Positions 27,265 to 36,260 of a stretch of DNA of 64,000 bases are shown in pieces. The translations under genes and the position numbers were made by a program. This DNA comes from Flavobacterium celericrescens. GTDB lineage: Bacteria; Bacteroidota; Bacteroidia; Flavobacteriales; Flavobacteriaceae. How positions within the stretch are numbered: the first letter of the stretch is position 1; each line of letters begins with the position of its first letter. Under the pieces are notes generated by a model that saw nothing but the letters and a program-made list of their open reading frames with translations, did not search any database and was not told where the DNA came from. The stretch lies in assembly GCF_011392075.1 (NCBI RefSeq), contig NZ_JAAJBV010000001.1, positions 310,001 through 374,000 of the forward strand. The letters run 5' to 3'.

Positions 27265-27978
27265 TTAAGACCCGTTGACAAAAACATCAAAACATTCAAT
27301 TTTGGTTAAATTTATTTTCAATTTAAAAAAACAAGGTCCACCATCATGAACTGTACCTATAAAATATTTGAATGAATCTTTTGACATACCATCACATGCA
27401 CAATTAACCCAAACTTCTATTTCACCTTTCCTGTTTTTTGTTGCTATACATTGTTTTGAATAATCATCGGCATTTTGTTTACCTTCAAAATTTTCTGTTT
27501 TATTCATACAAATAGGTAAAATAGAATCGATTTTAAGTAAATCATTTTCTGTTAATTCATAAGGAATAGCAGTTTCGTTAAAACGATTATACTCTTTTGA
27601 TTTATCAAATGTAAAAGTTGTATATGTTGGAAATCTTTTAAAATCAATTTTTGAATTCGACTTAATTTTTGACTTTATGATTTCATATTTTTCATACTCT
27701 TGGTTAGATTCAATAAAATTATTTTTTATAAAACCATTGAAATTAAAATCACCATAACAAACAAGGGAGTCATTCTGCAACTTAAAGTTTCCCTCTAAAG
27801 TTTCATTTTTAATTGAATCAAATTCATAAATTCTTTTCATAATGTATGTGCTGTCATTATAAAGTCTGAAATCTATCTTCAAACCAAAAGACTTTATTTC
27901 AGCTTGCACTAATTCTGTTTTTTGTTTACAACTAAACAAAAAAAGAGTAAAAAAGAAGATGCTAAAAAATCTAATCAT
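27265..27978 (-). CDS. hypothetical lipoprotein
   Basis: A 237-residue predicted lipoprotein (signal FFFTLFLFSC, lipidated C17). The mature part looks like a beta-rich soluble domain (LKIDFRLYNDSTYIMKRIYEF, FKRFPTYTTFTFDKSKEYNRF). The C-terminal portion contains a CACDG-like segment (VNCACDGMSKD) and further cysteines. No family is recognised. It lies alone on the minus strand, convergent with fumarase, with 78 bases between its start and the stop of the upstream methyltransferase gene. Confidence 0.75.
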   Translation of the reverse strand: MIRFFSIFFFTLFLFSCKQKTELVQAEIKSFGLKIDFRLYNDSTYIMKRIYEFDSIKNETLEGNFKLQNDSLVCYGDFNFNGFIKNNFIESNQEYEKYEIIKSKIKSNSKIDFKRFPTYTTFTFDKSKEYNRFNETAIPYELTENDLLKIDSILPICMNKTENFEGKQNADDYSKQCIATKNRKGEIEVWVNCACDGMSKDSFKYFIGTVHDGGPCFFKLKINLTKIECFDVFVNGS

Positions 27979-28056
27979 AAGTAAAAGTTTTAAACTGATT
28001 CTATGAGATTCCTCCGGAATGACAAACTATGCGAGAAAAACTGAACACTTTCAAAT

Positions 28057-29223
28057 CTACTCCACAAACAAAACCAAACCTTTTAAATAATGACCTTCTG
28101 GGTGATAAATATTCGTTGGGTGATCTGGACCTTGTTCTAATTTGTGTAAAACTCGGATGTTTCTTCCGGTTTCTATAGCGGCGGCTGCAACGGTGTTGTA
28201 AAACAAAACATCATCAATAACTTGTGAGCAAGAGAAAGTGAATAAAATTCCGTTAGGAGCTAAGGCTTTTAAACCTGCAATGTTTAAACGTTTGTAGGCT
28301 TGCGTTGCGGTATGTTTGCTTTTGATGCTTTTCGCGAAAGCGGGCGGGTCTAAAACAATAACATCGTATTGTTGTGTGTGCTCTTTCATGAAATTGAACA
28401 CATCGTCAGCTACTGCTTTGTGATTAGCGTTTGGAAAATTTAATTCCATATTACTCTCTGCTAAGTCCACAGCTTTTTGAGAAATATCGACCGAAGTTAC
28501 TAATTCTGCACCAGCACTCATGGCATAAATGGAAAATCCACCAGTATAACAAAACGTATTTAATACTTTTTTGCCTTTTGAGAATTCGCCTAAAAGTTTT
28601 CGGTTTTCGCGTTGGTCTAAAAAGAAACCTGTTTTTTGTCCTTCTACCCAATTTACAGAAAACAAAATGTTGTTCTCTTTTGCAACTGCTTCAACTTTGT
28701 TTCCGAATAAGAAATAATCAGTTCCTGTATTTGGTAAAGTTCCTGAGCTTTTGCAATAAATGGTTTCGCAATAGTCTGTAAAATTTGATTTTATGGCTTC
28801 CGCGATTTGCTCCATTTGAAGAAAAACGCCAGTAGAATGCGCTTGAATAACCCAATTTTTATCGTAATAATCAATAATTAATCCCGAAATTCCATCGCCT
28901 TCTCCATGAATCACACGAAAAGCATTGGTAACTTCAAAATCCAATATTTGCGTACGTAAATACCAAGCCGATTGTAGTTTGTCCTTCCAAAAGTTCTCAG
29001 AAAAAGTTTCCTCTCCGAAAGTCAAAATACGAACTACGATACTTCCTTTATCACTAAAATATCCAGTTCCTAAATGATTGTTTTTCGAATCGACTACATC
29101 AACCATTTCGCCATCGTTTATTTCACGACTTACGCCATAAACCGCACCACTAAAAATCCAAGGATGACGACGTTGAATTGATTTTTCTTTACCTGATTTT
29201 AAAATTACTTTTGGTAAGCTCAT
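28057..29223 (-). CDS. RlmI-like 23S rRNA (cytosine-5) methyltransferase
   Basis: A 388-residue SAM-dependent methyltransferase. The N-terminal segment KSGKEKSIQRRHPWIFSGAVYGV is the start of a PUA-type RNA-binding domain. The catalytic half has the SAM motif NTFCYTGGFSIYAMSAGA and the motif LDPPAFAKS, followed by a conserved cysteine in FSCSQVIDD. By family it modifies cytosine 1962 of 23S rRNA as E. coli RlmI does, although the target base cannot be read from sequence. It follows the sco genes on the same strand, but a terminator lies between them. Confidence 0.88.
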   Translation of the reverse strand: MSLPKVILKSGKEKSIQRRHPWIFSGAVYGVSREINDGEMVDVVDSKNNHLGTGYFSDKGSIVVRILTFGEETFSENFWKDKLQSAWYLRTQILDFEVTNAFRVIHGEGDGISGLIIDYYDKNWVIQAHSTGVFLQMEQIAEAIKSNFTDYCETIYCKSSGTLPNTGTDYFLFGNKVEAVAKENNILFSVNWVEGQKTGFFLDQRENRKLLGEFSKGKKVLNTFCYTGGFSIYAMSAGAELVTSVDISQKAVDLAESNMELNFPNANHKAVADDVFNFMKEHTQQYDVIVLDPPAFAKSIKSKHTATQAYKRLNIAGLKALAPNGILFTFSCSQVIDDVLFYNTVAAAAIETGRNIRVLHKLEQGPDHPTNIYHPEGHYLKGLVLFVE

Positions 29224-29237
29224 TTTCTTTAAAATAT

Positions 29238-29275
29238 ATAAAAACCTGACAAGTTTTGGAAACCTGTCAGGTTTA
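29238..29275 (-). terminator. terminator after scoB
   Basis: A 10-bp inverted repeat (29242-29251 with 29265-29274) is followed on the minus strand by a T run at 29244-29240. It separates scoAB from the methyltransferase gene. Confidence 0.75.
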
Positions 29276-29293
29276 AAATTATAAACTCATTTA

Positions 29294-29953
29294 TTAATCG
29301 ATTTTCATTTCAGGAATATCTCCTTCAATGATTAAATCGGCTTCTGTTGCTTTTATTACATCTTCAACTGAAACACCTGGTGCGCGTTCTAACAATTTGA
29401 ATCCTTTTGGAGTGATTTCTAAAACCGCTAATTCAGTAACGACTTTTTTCACACAACCAACACCAGTTAAAGGAAGCGTACATTTTTTCAAGATTTTCGA
29501 TTCTCCTGCTTTATTTACGTGCATCATAGCAACGATAATATTTTCTGCAGAAGCTACTAAATCCATGGCGCCGCCCATTCCTTTTACCATCTTTCCTGGG
29601 ATTTTCCAGTTGGCAATATCTCCGTTTTCAGAAACTTCCATCGCTCCTAAAATAGTTAAATCTACTTTTTGAGCACGAATCATTCCAAAACTAAATGCTG
29701 AGTCGAAAAAACTTGCTCCTGGTAAAGTTGTTATGGTTTGTTTTCCTGCGTTGATGATATCCGCATCTTCTTCTCCTTCAAAAGGGAAAGGTCCCATACC
29801 TAAAACTCCATTTTCTGATTGAAATTCTACTGAAATATCTGTGCGAACATAATTGGCAACTAAAGTTGGAATTCCGATTCCTAAGTTTACATAGTAACCG
29901 TCTTTTACTTCTTGTGCTATTCTTTTTGCGATTTGATTTTTATCTAATGCCAT
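29294..29953 (-). CDS. scoB: succinyl-CoA:3-ketoacid CoA transferase, subunit B
   Basis: A 219-residue beta subunit of the heterodimeric enzyme that moves CoA from succinyl-CoA to acetoacetate or related acids. The catalytic glutamate E47 lies in the signature SENGVLGMGPFP. The segments YYVNLGIGIPTLVANYV and MVKGMGGAMDLVA are typical. It begins 2 bases after scoA on the same transcript. With the enoyl-CoA hydratase at 1.7-2.4 kb it suggests use of acyl-CoA and ketone-body-type intermediates. A terminator follows. Confidence 0.94.
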   Translation of the reverse strand: MALDKNQIAKRIAQEVKDGYYVNLGIGIPTLVANYVRTDISVEFQSENGVLGMGPFPFEGEEDADIINAGKQTITTLPGASFFDSAFSFGMIRAQKVDLTILGAMEVSENGDIANWKIPGKMVKGMGGAMDLVASAENIIVAMMHVNKAGESKILKKCTLPLTGVGCVKKVVTELAVLEITPKGFKLLERAPGVSVEDVIKATEADLIIEGDIPEMKID

Positions 29954-29955
29954 GA

Positions 29956-30657
29956 TTAACTTCTTTGTCTAACAGTTCTTTGCTCAATTCTTTTCTCAAA
30001 TTTCTCTCCTTGGAAAATACGGTTGACCATAATTCCTGGAATGTGAATTTCGTTAGGATTTAAAGTTCCTGCTGGTACTAATTCTTCAACCTCAGCAATC
30101 GTGATTTTTGCAGCACCTGCCATACAAGCGTTGAAATTACGAGCCGTTCCTTTGAAAATAAGATTTCCAGCTTCGTCACCTTTCCATGCTTTTACGATAG
30201 AAAAATCGGCTTTATAAGCCAATTCCATTACGTGCATTTTTCCGTTGAATTCACGCGTTTCTTTTCCTTCAGCAACTTCTGTTCCAAAACCTGCTGGTGT
30301 AAAAAATGCTGGAATTCCTGCTTGTGCAGCACGGCATTTTTCTGCTAAAGTTCCTTGAGGTGTTAGCTCAACTTCTAATTCTCCTGAAAGCATTTGGCGT
30401 TCGAATTCTGCATTTTCTCCCACGTAAGAAGAAATCATTTTTTTGATTTGGCGTTTTTGTAATAATAATCCCAATCCGAAATCATCTACACCTGCATTAT
30501 TTGAAATACAAGTTAAATTGGTTACATTTTTATTTACTAATTCAGCAATACTATTTTCAGGAATGCCACAAAGACCAAAACCACCCAACATGATAGTTTG
30601 TCCATCTTGAATTCCTTCTAATGCTTCTTTTACGTTATTTACTTTTCTTGAAATCAT
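29956..30657 (-). CDS. scoA: succinyl-CoA:3-ketoacid CoA transferase, subunit A
   Basis: A 233-residue alpha subunit of the CoA transferase, with the signature [15 protein letters not shown] near residue 22 and the conserved [14 protein letters not shown] and [16 protein letters not shown] segments. It forms the active enzyme with the B subunit encoded 2 bases downstream. It starts 18 bases after the stop of the PBP1A gene. No terminator is visible in that gap, so it might be read from the ricT-gldH-PBP1A transcript as well as from its own promoter. Confidence 0.94.
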   Translation of the reverse strand: MISRKVNNVKEALEGIQDGQTIMLGGFGLCGIPENSIAELVNKNVTNLTCISNNAGVDDFGLGLLLQKRQIKKMISSYVGENAEFERQMLSGELEVELTPQGTLAEKCRAAQAGIPAFFTPAGFGTEVAEGKETREFNGKMHVMELAYKADFSIVKAWKGDEAGNLIFKGTARNFNACMAGAAKITIAEVEELVPAGTLNPNEIHIPGIMVNRIFQGEKFEKRIEQRTVRQRS

Positions 30658-30675
30658 ATAGCGTTATTGTTGTTT

Positions 30676-32970
30676 TTATAATCCTTCGAACTCATCCATA
30701 CTTGGTTCATCTGTAGGAACTGCTGTTGTATCAACGACTTTTTTTGGTGTCCAGCAATCTACTTTTATAGCTAAATTATCGGGTCTTTCAAATGGTTCTC
30801 TTGATATATCTAAATCACTATCATCGTAACATTTTTTCATGAAAATTCCCCAAATAGGTAATGCTGTCGTAGCACCTTGACCCATATGAGTGGATCTAAA
30901 ATGTGCTGCTCTATCTTCATTTCCTACCCAAACTCCTGTGGCTAAATTAGGCACCATACCAATAAACCAACCGTCAGAATTATTTTGAGAAGTTCCTGTT
31001 TTCCCAGCAACTGGATTAGCAAAACTATAATCATACTGAATAAAACCACCACCACCATATTTCAATCGCGCTCCAGTTCCTGATTCTTTTACACCTTCCA
31101 TTAATTTGATAACGGTATAAGCAACATCTTTATTTACTACATCCTTTTGATAAGGAATTGGTTGATCAATTACAACTCCATTTTTGTCCTCAATTTTGAT
31201 GATAAAAGTGGGTTTTACATATACTCCTTGATTTGCAAATGTACTCATTGCTCCTACCATTTCCTCTACAGTAATATCAACCGCTCCTAATGCAATTGAT
31301 GGCTGAACAGGAATTTTTGAAGTTACCCCTAATTCTTTTGCCATATCCACTACGGCTTGTGGGCCAACTCTATCTATCAATTTAGCTGAAACTGTGTTGA
31401 TAGAGTTTGCTAATGCTTTTTGTAAAGTAATAGTTCCTCTATAATTTCCATCAGAATTTTTTGGTGACCAATCAGCATCTATTCCCCATTTGCCTTTTGG
31501 CATAGTGAAATAACTGTCAATAATTGAATCACAAGGCGACATAGCTAATTGCTCAATTGCAGTTGCATAAACAAAAGGTTTAAAAGTAGAACCAACTTGT
31601 CTTGCACCCTGCCCAACGTGATCGTATTGAAAATATTTATAATTAACACCTCCAACCCAAGCTTTGATATGACCACTTCTTGGCTCCATAGCCATCATAC
31701 CTGTTTGCAGCATGTGTTTGTAGTAAATGATCGAGTCTTTTGGTTTCATGATGGTGTCTTTTTCACCTTCATAAGTAAAGATTTTCATTTTTGCAGCGAC
31801 ATCAAAAGATTTAATAATTTCTTCTTCTGATTTACCATTCAAGTCCATTTTTCTCCATCGTTCAGAGTTTTTCATGGCTTGCATCATAATTTGATTGGTT
31901 TGCTCAGGAGTAATGTCAACAAAGGGTGCGTTTTCTTTGTCTTTCATTCCCTTAAAAAATTCCTTTTGCAAATTTTTTAAATGCTCTTGTACTGCTTCTT
32001 CAGCATATTGCTGCATTTTAGAATCAATAGTCGTGTAAATTTTTAAACCATCTCTATACAAATCATATTCTGTCCCATCAGGTTTTAAATGGTCTTTTAC
32101 CCATTTTCTCATGTAATCTCTTAGGTATTCTCTAAAATACGTTGCGCTACCCTCTGAATGGCTTTCAGGTCTAAAATCTAATTTTATTGGAATTTTTCTT
32201 AATTGTTCTCTTTGAGATTCTGTAATTACATTATTTTTAGCCATCTGCTGTAGCACAGTATTTCTTCTATCTAGAACCAATTTTGCTCTTTTCTTTCTGT
32301 TTGGATTATACAAAGATGGGTTTTTTAACATCCCTACAAATAAAGCTGATTCTTCAATAGTTAAATCTTTAGGCTCTTTATTCATATAGATTTTTGCCGC
32401 AGATCGAATTCCAACAGCTCCATTTACAAAATCTACCTGATTTAAGTACAATGCAATAATCTCTTGTTTAGTATATTGTCTTTCCAAACGAATGGCAATA
32501 ATCCATTCTTTTACTTTTTGAATTACACGAAACAAAATAAATTTTGAACCTTCGCCGTGGAATAAATTTTTTGCTAATTGTTGCGTCAATGTACTTGCTC
32601 CACCATCTCTTCCTAGTTTTACTACAGCACGCAAAGTTCCTTTTGCATCAATTCCAGAATGCTCATAAAAACGTTCATCTTCAGTTGCTACCAAAGCTTT
32701 TACAAGATATTGTGGTAATTCATGGTATTTAACAGGAGTTCTGTTTTCTTTATAAAACTTTCCTATAACTACTCCATCTGCAGAAATAATTTCAGTTGCT
32801 ACATTTGAATCCGGATTTTCTAAATCATCGAACGAAGGCATTTTTCCAAAAAATCCCCATGAAGCAAAAAGGAATAAAAAAATAATTCCTAAAAATCCAT
32901 ACTTAAAAAGTTGCCAAAACTTTCTAGTATATTCAGAATAATCATTTGAAACTGTTTTTTTAGTCGCCAT
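30676..32970 (-). CDS. class A penicillin-binding protein 1A
   Basis: A bifunctional peptidoglycan synthase of 764 residues in the inner membrane. A short cytoplasmic tail and one helix (about 24-44) precede a GT51 glycosyltransferase domain (EDERFYEHSGIDAKG, GGASTLTQQLAKNLF). The transpeptidase domain has nucleophile motif STFKP, SxN as SIN, and KTGTS. ATG 32970 is preferred to the start 18 bases upstream because it leaves a 1-base gap after the gldH stop. The C-terminal tail after WIFMKKCYDD is Asp/Pro-rich. It belongs to an operon with ricT and gldH. Confidence 0.94.
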   Translation of the reverse strand: MATKKTVSNDYSEYTRKFWQLFKYGFLGIIFLFLFASWGFFGKMPSFDDLENPDSNVATEIISADGVVIGKFYKENRTPVKYHELPQYLVKALVATEDERFYEHSGIDAKGTLRAVVKLGRDGGASTLTQQLAKNLFHGEGSKFILFRVIQKVKEWIIAIRLERQYTKQEIIALYLNQVDFVNGAVGIRSAAKIYMNKEPKDLTIEESALFVGMLKNPSLYNPNRKKRAKLVLDRRNTVLQQMAKNNVITESQREQLRKIPIKLDFRPESHSEGSATYFREYLRDYMRKWVKDHLKPDGTEYDLYRDGLKIYTTIDSKMQQYAEEAVQEHLKNLQKEFFKGMKDKENAPFVDITPEQTNQIMMQAMKNSERWRKMDLNGKSEEEIIKSFDVAAKMKIFTYEGEKDTIMKPKDSIIYYKHMLQTGMMAMEPRSGHIKAWVGGVNYKYFQYDHVGQGARQVGSTFKPFVYATAIEQLAMSPCDSIIDSYFTMPKGKWGIDADWSPKNSDGNYRGTITLQKALANSINTVSAKLIDRVGPQAVVDMAKELGVTSKIPVQPSIALGAVDITVEEMVGAMSTFANQGVYVKPTFIIKIEDKNGVVIDQPIPYQKDVVNKDVAYTVIKLMEGVKESGTGARLKYGGGGFIQYDYSFANPVAGKTGTSQNNSDGWFIGMVPNLATGVWVGNEDRAAHFRSTHMGQGATTALPIWGIFMKKCYDDSDLDISREPFERPDNLAIKVDCWTPKKVVDTTAVPTDEPSMDEFEGL

Positions 32971-32971
32971 G

Positions 32972-33469
32972 TTATTTTGTTTTTTCAATTCGTAATCCTA
33001 GTTCTGTAATTCCTTTTAAATCGGCAACACCATCAACTTTTCCTGTTTCTCTCACCGCTTGAACTACCTCAACATTATATTTGCCTATTCTATTAAAAAC
33101 GTAATTTTCTAAATACCACAATTTACTTTCTTTAACGTCAGAAAATCCTTCTCCCATTAATGTTCCATCCGGATTTGCCATTTGATATTCTAATGTATCA
33201 ACTTTGATTGTTGGTTTTTTTCCAGGTTCTTTCATTGAAACAATCAAATACATGTTGTTGAACGGATAATCGTTGTTGTTCCTCACATTCAAAAACAAAT
33301 GATATGGATTTACAGTATCATTTTGTTCAAATGTAAAACGCAAAGTATCTGACTTTTTCCAAGTACCATCCAATTCTTTATACTCGCTGAAAAATTGTTT
33401 TTTATCACATGAGATAAAAAGCACGGCAATCAGCATTAAACCAATGAAATTAGTCTTTTTTAGGTGCAT
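32972..33469 (-). CDS. gldH: gliding motility lipoprotein GldH
   Basis: A 165-residue lipoprotein (signal FIGLMLIAVLFISC, lipidated C20 from ATG 33469) matching GldH, required for gliding in Flavobacterium johnsoniae and linked to the type IX secretion/gliding apparatus. Recognisable segments are FSEYKELDGTWKKSDTLRF, HLFLNVRNNNDYPFNNMYLI and GKYNVEVVQAVRE. The chosen ATG overlaps the 3' end of ricT by 20 bases. A start 63 bases further upstream would put a hydrophilic region before the signal peptide. Its presence suggests the organism, or an ancestor, glides. Confidence 0.9.
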   Translation of the reverse strand: MHLKKTNFIGLMLIAVLFISCDKKQFFSEYKELDGTWKKSDTLRFTFEQNDTVNPYHLFLNVRNNNDYPFNNMYLIVSMKEPGKKPTIKVDTLEYQMANPDGTLMGEGFSDVKESKLWYLENYVFNRIGKYNVEVVQAVRETGKVDGVADLKGITELGLRIEKTK

Positions 33470-34610
33470 TTTTAAAGTTTGTAGGTTTCTTCTTTTTATT
33501 TCTATTATTTGACTTTTTCTTAGGTTGATCAAAACGTGTTAAACTGTCTTGACCTACAACATTTTCAAATTTTTTCTCAACTTCTTGAACCGTTTCCACT
33601 ACATAATCTTCCAATGCTGCTACACGTTCTTTTTTCTTATTAACTTCAATAATTTCTTTTACTTTTGCTGCAGGTAAAACCATCCATTGTGCTGGAGCAT
33701 TGGCATAAGAAAACCACATAATTTCTTTGAAAATATCAATTTTCTGACAATAAGCATCACCTTTTTCTGTATACAATTTGGTTTCCATGTCGGGCATATC
33801 TTTCAATACGTCTAAATAGGTGTCTAATTCATAGTTTAAACAGCATTTTAACTTTCCGCATTGCCCTGCTAATTTTTGTGGATTTAACGACAACTGTTGA
33901 TAACGTGCCGCCGAAGTATTCACGCTTCTAAAATCGGTTAACCAAGTTGAGCAACATAATTCTCTACCACAAGAACCTATTCCTCCTAAACGAGCAGCTT
34001 CTTGACGAAAACCTACTTGCTTCATTTCGATTCTGATTTTAAATTCTTGGGCAAATTCCTTGATTAATTGGCGAAAATCAACTCTGTCATTTGCTGTATA
34101 ATAAAACGTTGCTTTTGAACCATCACCTTGAAATTCCACATCGGAAATTTTCATTTCTAACTTTAAGTTAATTGCGATTTCTCTGGCGCGCATTCTAACA
34201 ATTTCCTCTTTATTTCGAGCTTCTGTCCAAATATCAATATCTTTTTGAGACGCTTTTCGATATATTTTAGCTAATTCTTTATCTGGATTTTCATTTTTCT
34301 TTTTCATTTGAATTTTAACCAATTCGCCTGTCAAAGTAATAATACCGATATCGTGTCCAGGAGAAGCTTCTGTAGCTACAATATCTCCTATAGATAACGT
34401 TAGTTTTTCGGTATTTCTAAAAAATTCTTTTCTTCCATTTTTAAATCTAATCTCAACAGCATCAAAAGGCGCTTGACCTCCTGGCAGTGTCATATTTGAA
34501 AGCCAATCAAAAACAGAAAGTTTGTTGCAGCTATCGGTGCCACAAGTCCCATTATTATTACACCCTTTTGGTGCACCACCATCAGTGGTTGAACAGTTTG
34601 TACATGCCAT
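33450..34610 (-). CDS. ricT: RicT/PSP1-domain protein
   Basis: A 386-residue PSP1-domain protein. The N terminus is Cys-rich (MACTNCSTTDGG, then CNNNGTCGTDSC). The PSP1 core contains GGIGSCGRELCCSTWL and GQCGKLKCCLNYELD, whose cysteines are the type that bind iron-sulfur in the Bacillus RicA-RicF-RicT complex. The C terminus is Lys/Asn-rich (QPKKKSNNRNKKKKP). In Bacillus RicT affects RNA maturation. In Bacteroidota its role is not established. It is the first gene of the operon with gldH and PBP1A. Confidence 0.88.
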   Translation of the reverse strand: MACTNCSTTDGGAPKGCNNNGTCGTDSCNKLSVFDWLSNMTLPGGQAPFDAVEIRFKNGRKEFFRNTEKLTLSIGDIVATEASPGHDIGIITLTGELVKIQMKKKNENPDKELAKIYRKASQKDIDIWTEARNKEEIVRMRAREIAINLKLEMKISDVEFQGDGSKATFYYTANDRVDFRQLIKEFAQEFKIRIEMKQVGFRQEAARLGGIGSCGRELCCSTWLTDFRSVNTSAARYQQLSLNPQKLAGQCGKLKCCLNYELDTYLDVLKDMPDMETKLYTEKGDAYCQKIDIFKEIMWFSYANAPAQWMVLPAAKVKEIIEVNKKKERVAALEDYVVETVQEVEKKFENVVGQDSLTRFDQPKKKSNNRNKKKKPTNFKNAPKKD

Positions 34611-34725
34611 AATTTAGATATATAGTGATTGTCCAAAACGGACTACGTTTCAAAACGTTTTTGAGCGTAAAGATATTGATTTTTTATGGAAACTTTCAAA
34701 TTGAATCTTTTGAAGTTGCACAAAA

Positions 34726-34760
34726 TCAAAAAACCTATCTCATTATAAAACGAAATAGGT
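34726..34760 (-). terminator. terminator after the ferredoxin gene
   Basis: ACCTAT (34733-34738) pairs with ATAGGT (34755-34760). On the minus strand the hairpin is followed by six T. It lies 28 bases past the ferredoxin stop and ends the trhO-trhP-ferredoxin operon. It is a modest stem. Confidence 0.65.
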
Positions 34761-34787
34761 AAATTTATAGTATTGCAAAACATAATA

Positions 34788-35018
34788 TTATGTTTCTTTC
34801 ACGGTAATAATATGAACAGGACAAGCCTTTTCAGCTAATTCACAATTTTCTAAAATAGCATAATCTGATGATTTTAGTGTGTGAAATCCTTTTGTGTTGG
34901 TTGACTTTATCAGTACTGATTTGCCATCCTTTTTTGACATTTGAAATTGTGCAGGTGCCATTTCTACACAATAATTGCAACCAATGCATTTGTCTCTTTG
35001 AAGCGTAACAATAACCAT
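34788..35018 (-). CDS. small [4Fe-4S] ferredoxin of the trh operon
   Basis: A 76-residue ferredoxin with one cluster motif (C11, C14, C17 in CIGCNYC, and the distant cysteine in KACPVHI). A second C-terminal cysteine (ENCELA) could pair with C17 or be free. Only one iron-sulfur cluster is expected. The ATG abuts the trhP stop with no gap (TAAATG), so it is tightly coupled to trhP. Peptidase U32 enzymes carry iron-sulfur clusters, so this ferredoxin is a good candidate electron donor for TrhP. That pairing is inference from gene order. Confidence 0.88.
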   Translation of the reverse strand: MVIVTLQRDKCIGCNYCVEMAPAQFQMSKKDGKSVLIKSTNTKGFHTLKSSDYAILENCELAEKACPVHIITVKET

Positions 35019-36260
35019 TTAGTTTTCTACAATTTTATACATTTTGTCTGATAAACGAATACGGAAAGGCACTTTTAAAGTACAACTATCGCCTTTGGTT
35101 GCTTTTTCTGAGTTAACATCATTTACAAAGAAATCTTCTAAAATTAATTCTTGCGCACCGGTTGACGGACCTGTAATTAAAATCTTATCTCCTTTTTTAA
35201 TGTCGTAAGCTTCTATTTTGAATTCGGCTATGCTTGATTTTGGGAAATAATGCATTCCTTTTCCAACATATACTTTCTTTTGAGTCGCATTAGAACCTGG
35301 GTTGTCTGACCATTCGCCTAATTTTTGTCCTAAATAATAACCACTCCAAAAACCACGATTGTAAACGGTTGCCAAAGCTTCCATCCAAATATTGATTTTT
35401 TCTTTGGTAAACGTTCCTTCGTAGTATGAATCAATAGCTTCGCGATACGTTTTGATAACGGTTGCTACATAATCTGCTGCTCTTCCTCGTCCTTCAATTT
35501 TTAACACTTTGATTCCCGAATCGATTACTTGGTCAAGAAAATCTAACGTACATAAATCTTTTGGAGACATCATGTATTCGTTATCAATTTCGATTTCAAA
35601 ACCACTTTCTTGGTCTATAACCGTATATTTTTTACGACAATTTTGTTTACACGCACCACGATTTGCTGAGGAATTATGCGAATGTAAACTCAAATAACAT
35701 TTTCCTGAAACTGCCATGCACAAAGCACCGTGACCAAAAATTTCGATTTCTACTAAATTGCCGCTTGGCCCTTTGATTTGCTCTTTTTCGATGTCATCTG
35801 TGATTTTCTTTACTTGGCGTAAACTCAACTCGCGAGACAATACAATCGTATCGGCAAACATCGCGTAGAATTTTACGGTTTCGATATTTGTAACGTTTAA
35901 TTGGGTAGAAATATGTACTTCCATTCCCATCGTACGAGCTGTCATAATCACCGCTTGATCAGATGCGATTACTGCTGTAATTCCTGCTTCTTTGGCTTTG
36001 GTTAAAAGTGTTTTTACAATCGATAAATCGTGATCGTAAATAATGGTATTCAATGTTAAATAAGTTCTAACATTTTTTTCGTTGCAACGACGCGCAATTT
36101 CAGGTAAATCGTCTAAAACGAAATTTACTGTTGCACGGGCACGCATATTTAATTGTTCGACACCAAAATAAATCGAATCGCAACCATTATCTAAAGCCGC
36201 TTGCATAGATTCGAAATTTCCTGCTGGAGCCATAAGCTCTATTCTTCCTGAAGTTGTCAT
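35019..36260 (-). CDS. trhP: peptidase U32-family tRNA 5-hydroxyuridine synthase (TrhP-like)
   Basis: A 413-residue U32-family protein. E. coli members of this family (TrhP, RlhA) hydroxylate RNA using prephenate and an iron-sulfur centre rather than cutting protein. The signature IEIFGHGALCMAVSGKCYLS and the following cysteines in NRGACKQNCRKKY are present. Residues 328-411 form the U32 C-terminal beta domain, half-identical to the end of the adjacent TrhO. Its ATG overlaps the trhO stop (TAATG) and a ferredoxin gene abuts its stop. Gene order with trhO favours tRNA U34 hydroxylation over 23S rRNA modification. Confidence 0.85.
   Translation of the reverse strand: MTTSGRIELMAPAGNFESMQAALDNGCDSIYFGVEQLNMRARATVNFVLDDLPEIARRCNEKNVRTYLTLNTIIYDHDLSIVKTLLTKAKEAGITAVIASDQAVIMTARTMGMEVHISTQLNVTNIETVKFYAMFADTIVLSRELSLRQVKKITDDIEKEQIKGPSGNLVEIEIFGHGALCMAVSGKCYLSLHSHNSSANRGACKQNCRKKYTVIDQESGFEIEIDNEYMMSPKDLCTLDFLDQVIDSGIKVLKIEGRGRAADYVATVIKTYREAIDSYYEGTFTKEKINIWMEALATVYNRGFWSGYYLGQKLGEWSDNPGSNATQKKVYVGKGMHYFPKSSIAEFKIEAYDIKKGDKILITGPSTGAQELILEDFFVNDVNSEKATKGDSCTLKVPFRIRLSDKMYKIVEN

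Noticed and set aside
28431..28781. 116-codon frame opposite the RlmI-like methyltransferase
   Set aside because: It is a shadow of a conserved gene, and its composition is atypical of the window's proteins.
29328..29672. 114-codon plus-strand frame opposite scoB
   Set aside because: It is antisense to a clear CoA-transferase subunit, with no family resemblance.
34641..34672. AAAACG/CGTTTT inverted repeats upstream of ricT as an operator
   Set aside because: The short A/T-rich palindromes with a 2-base loop are expected by chance in this composition, and no second copy was seen.
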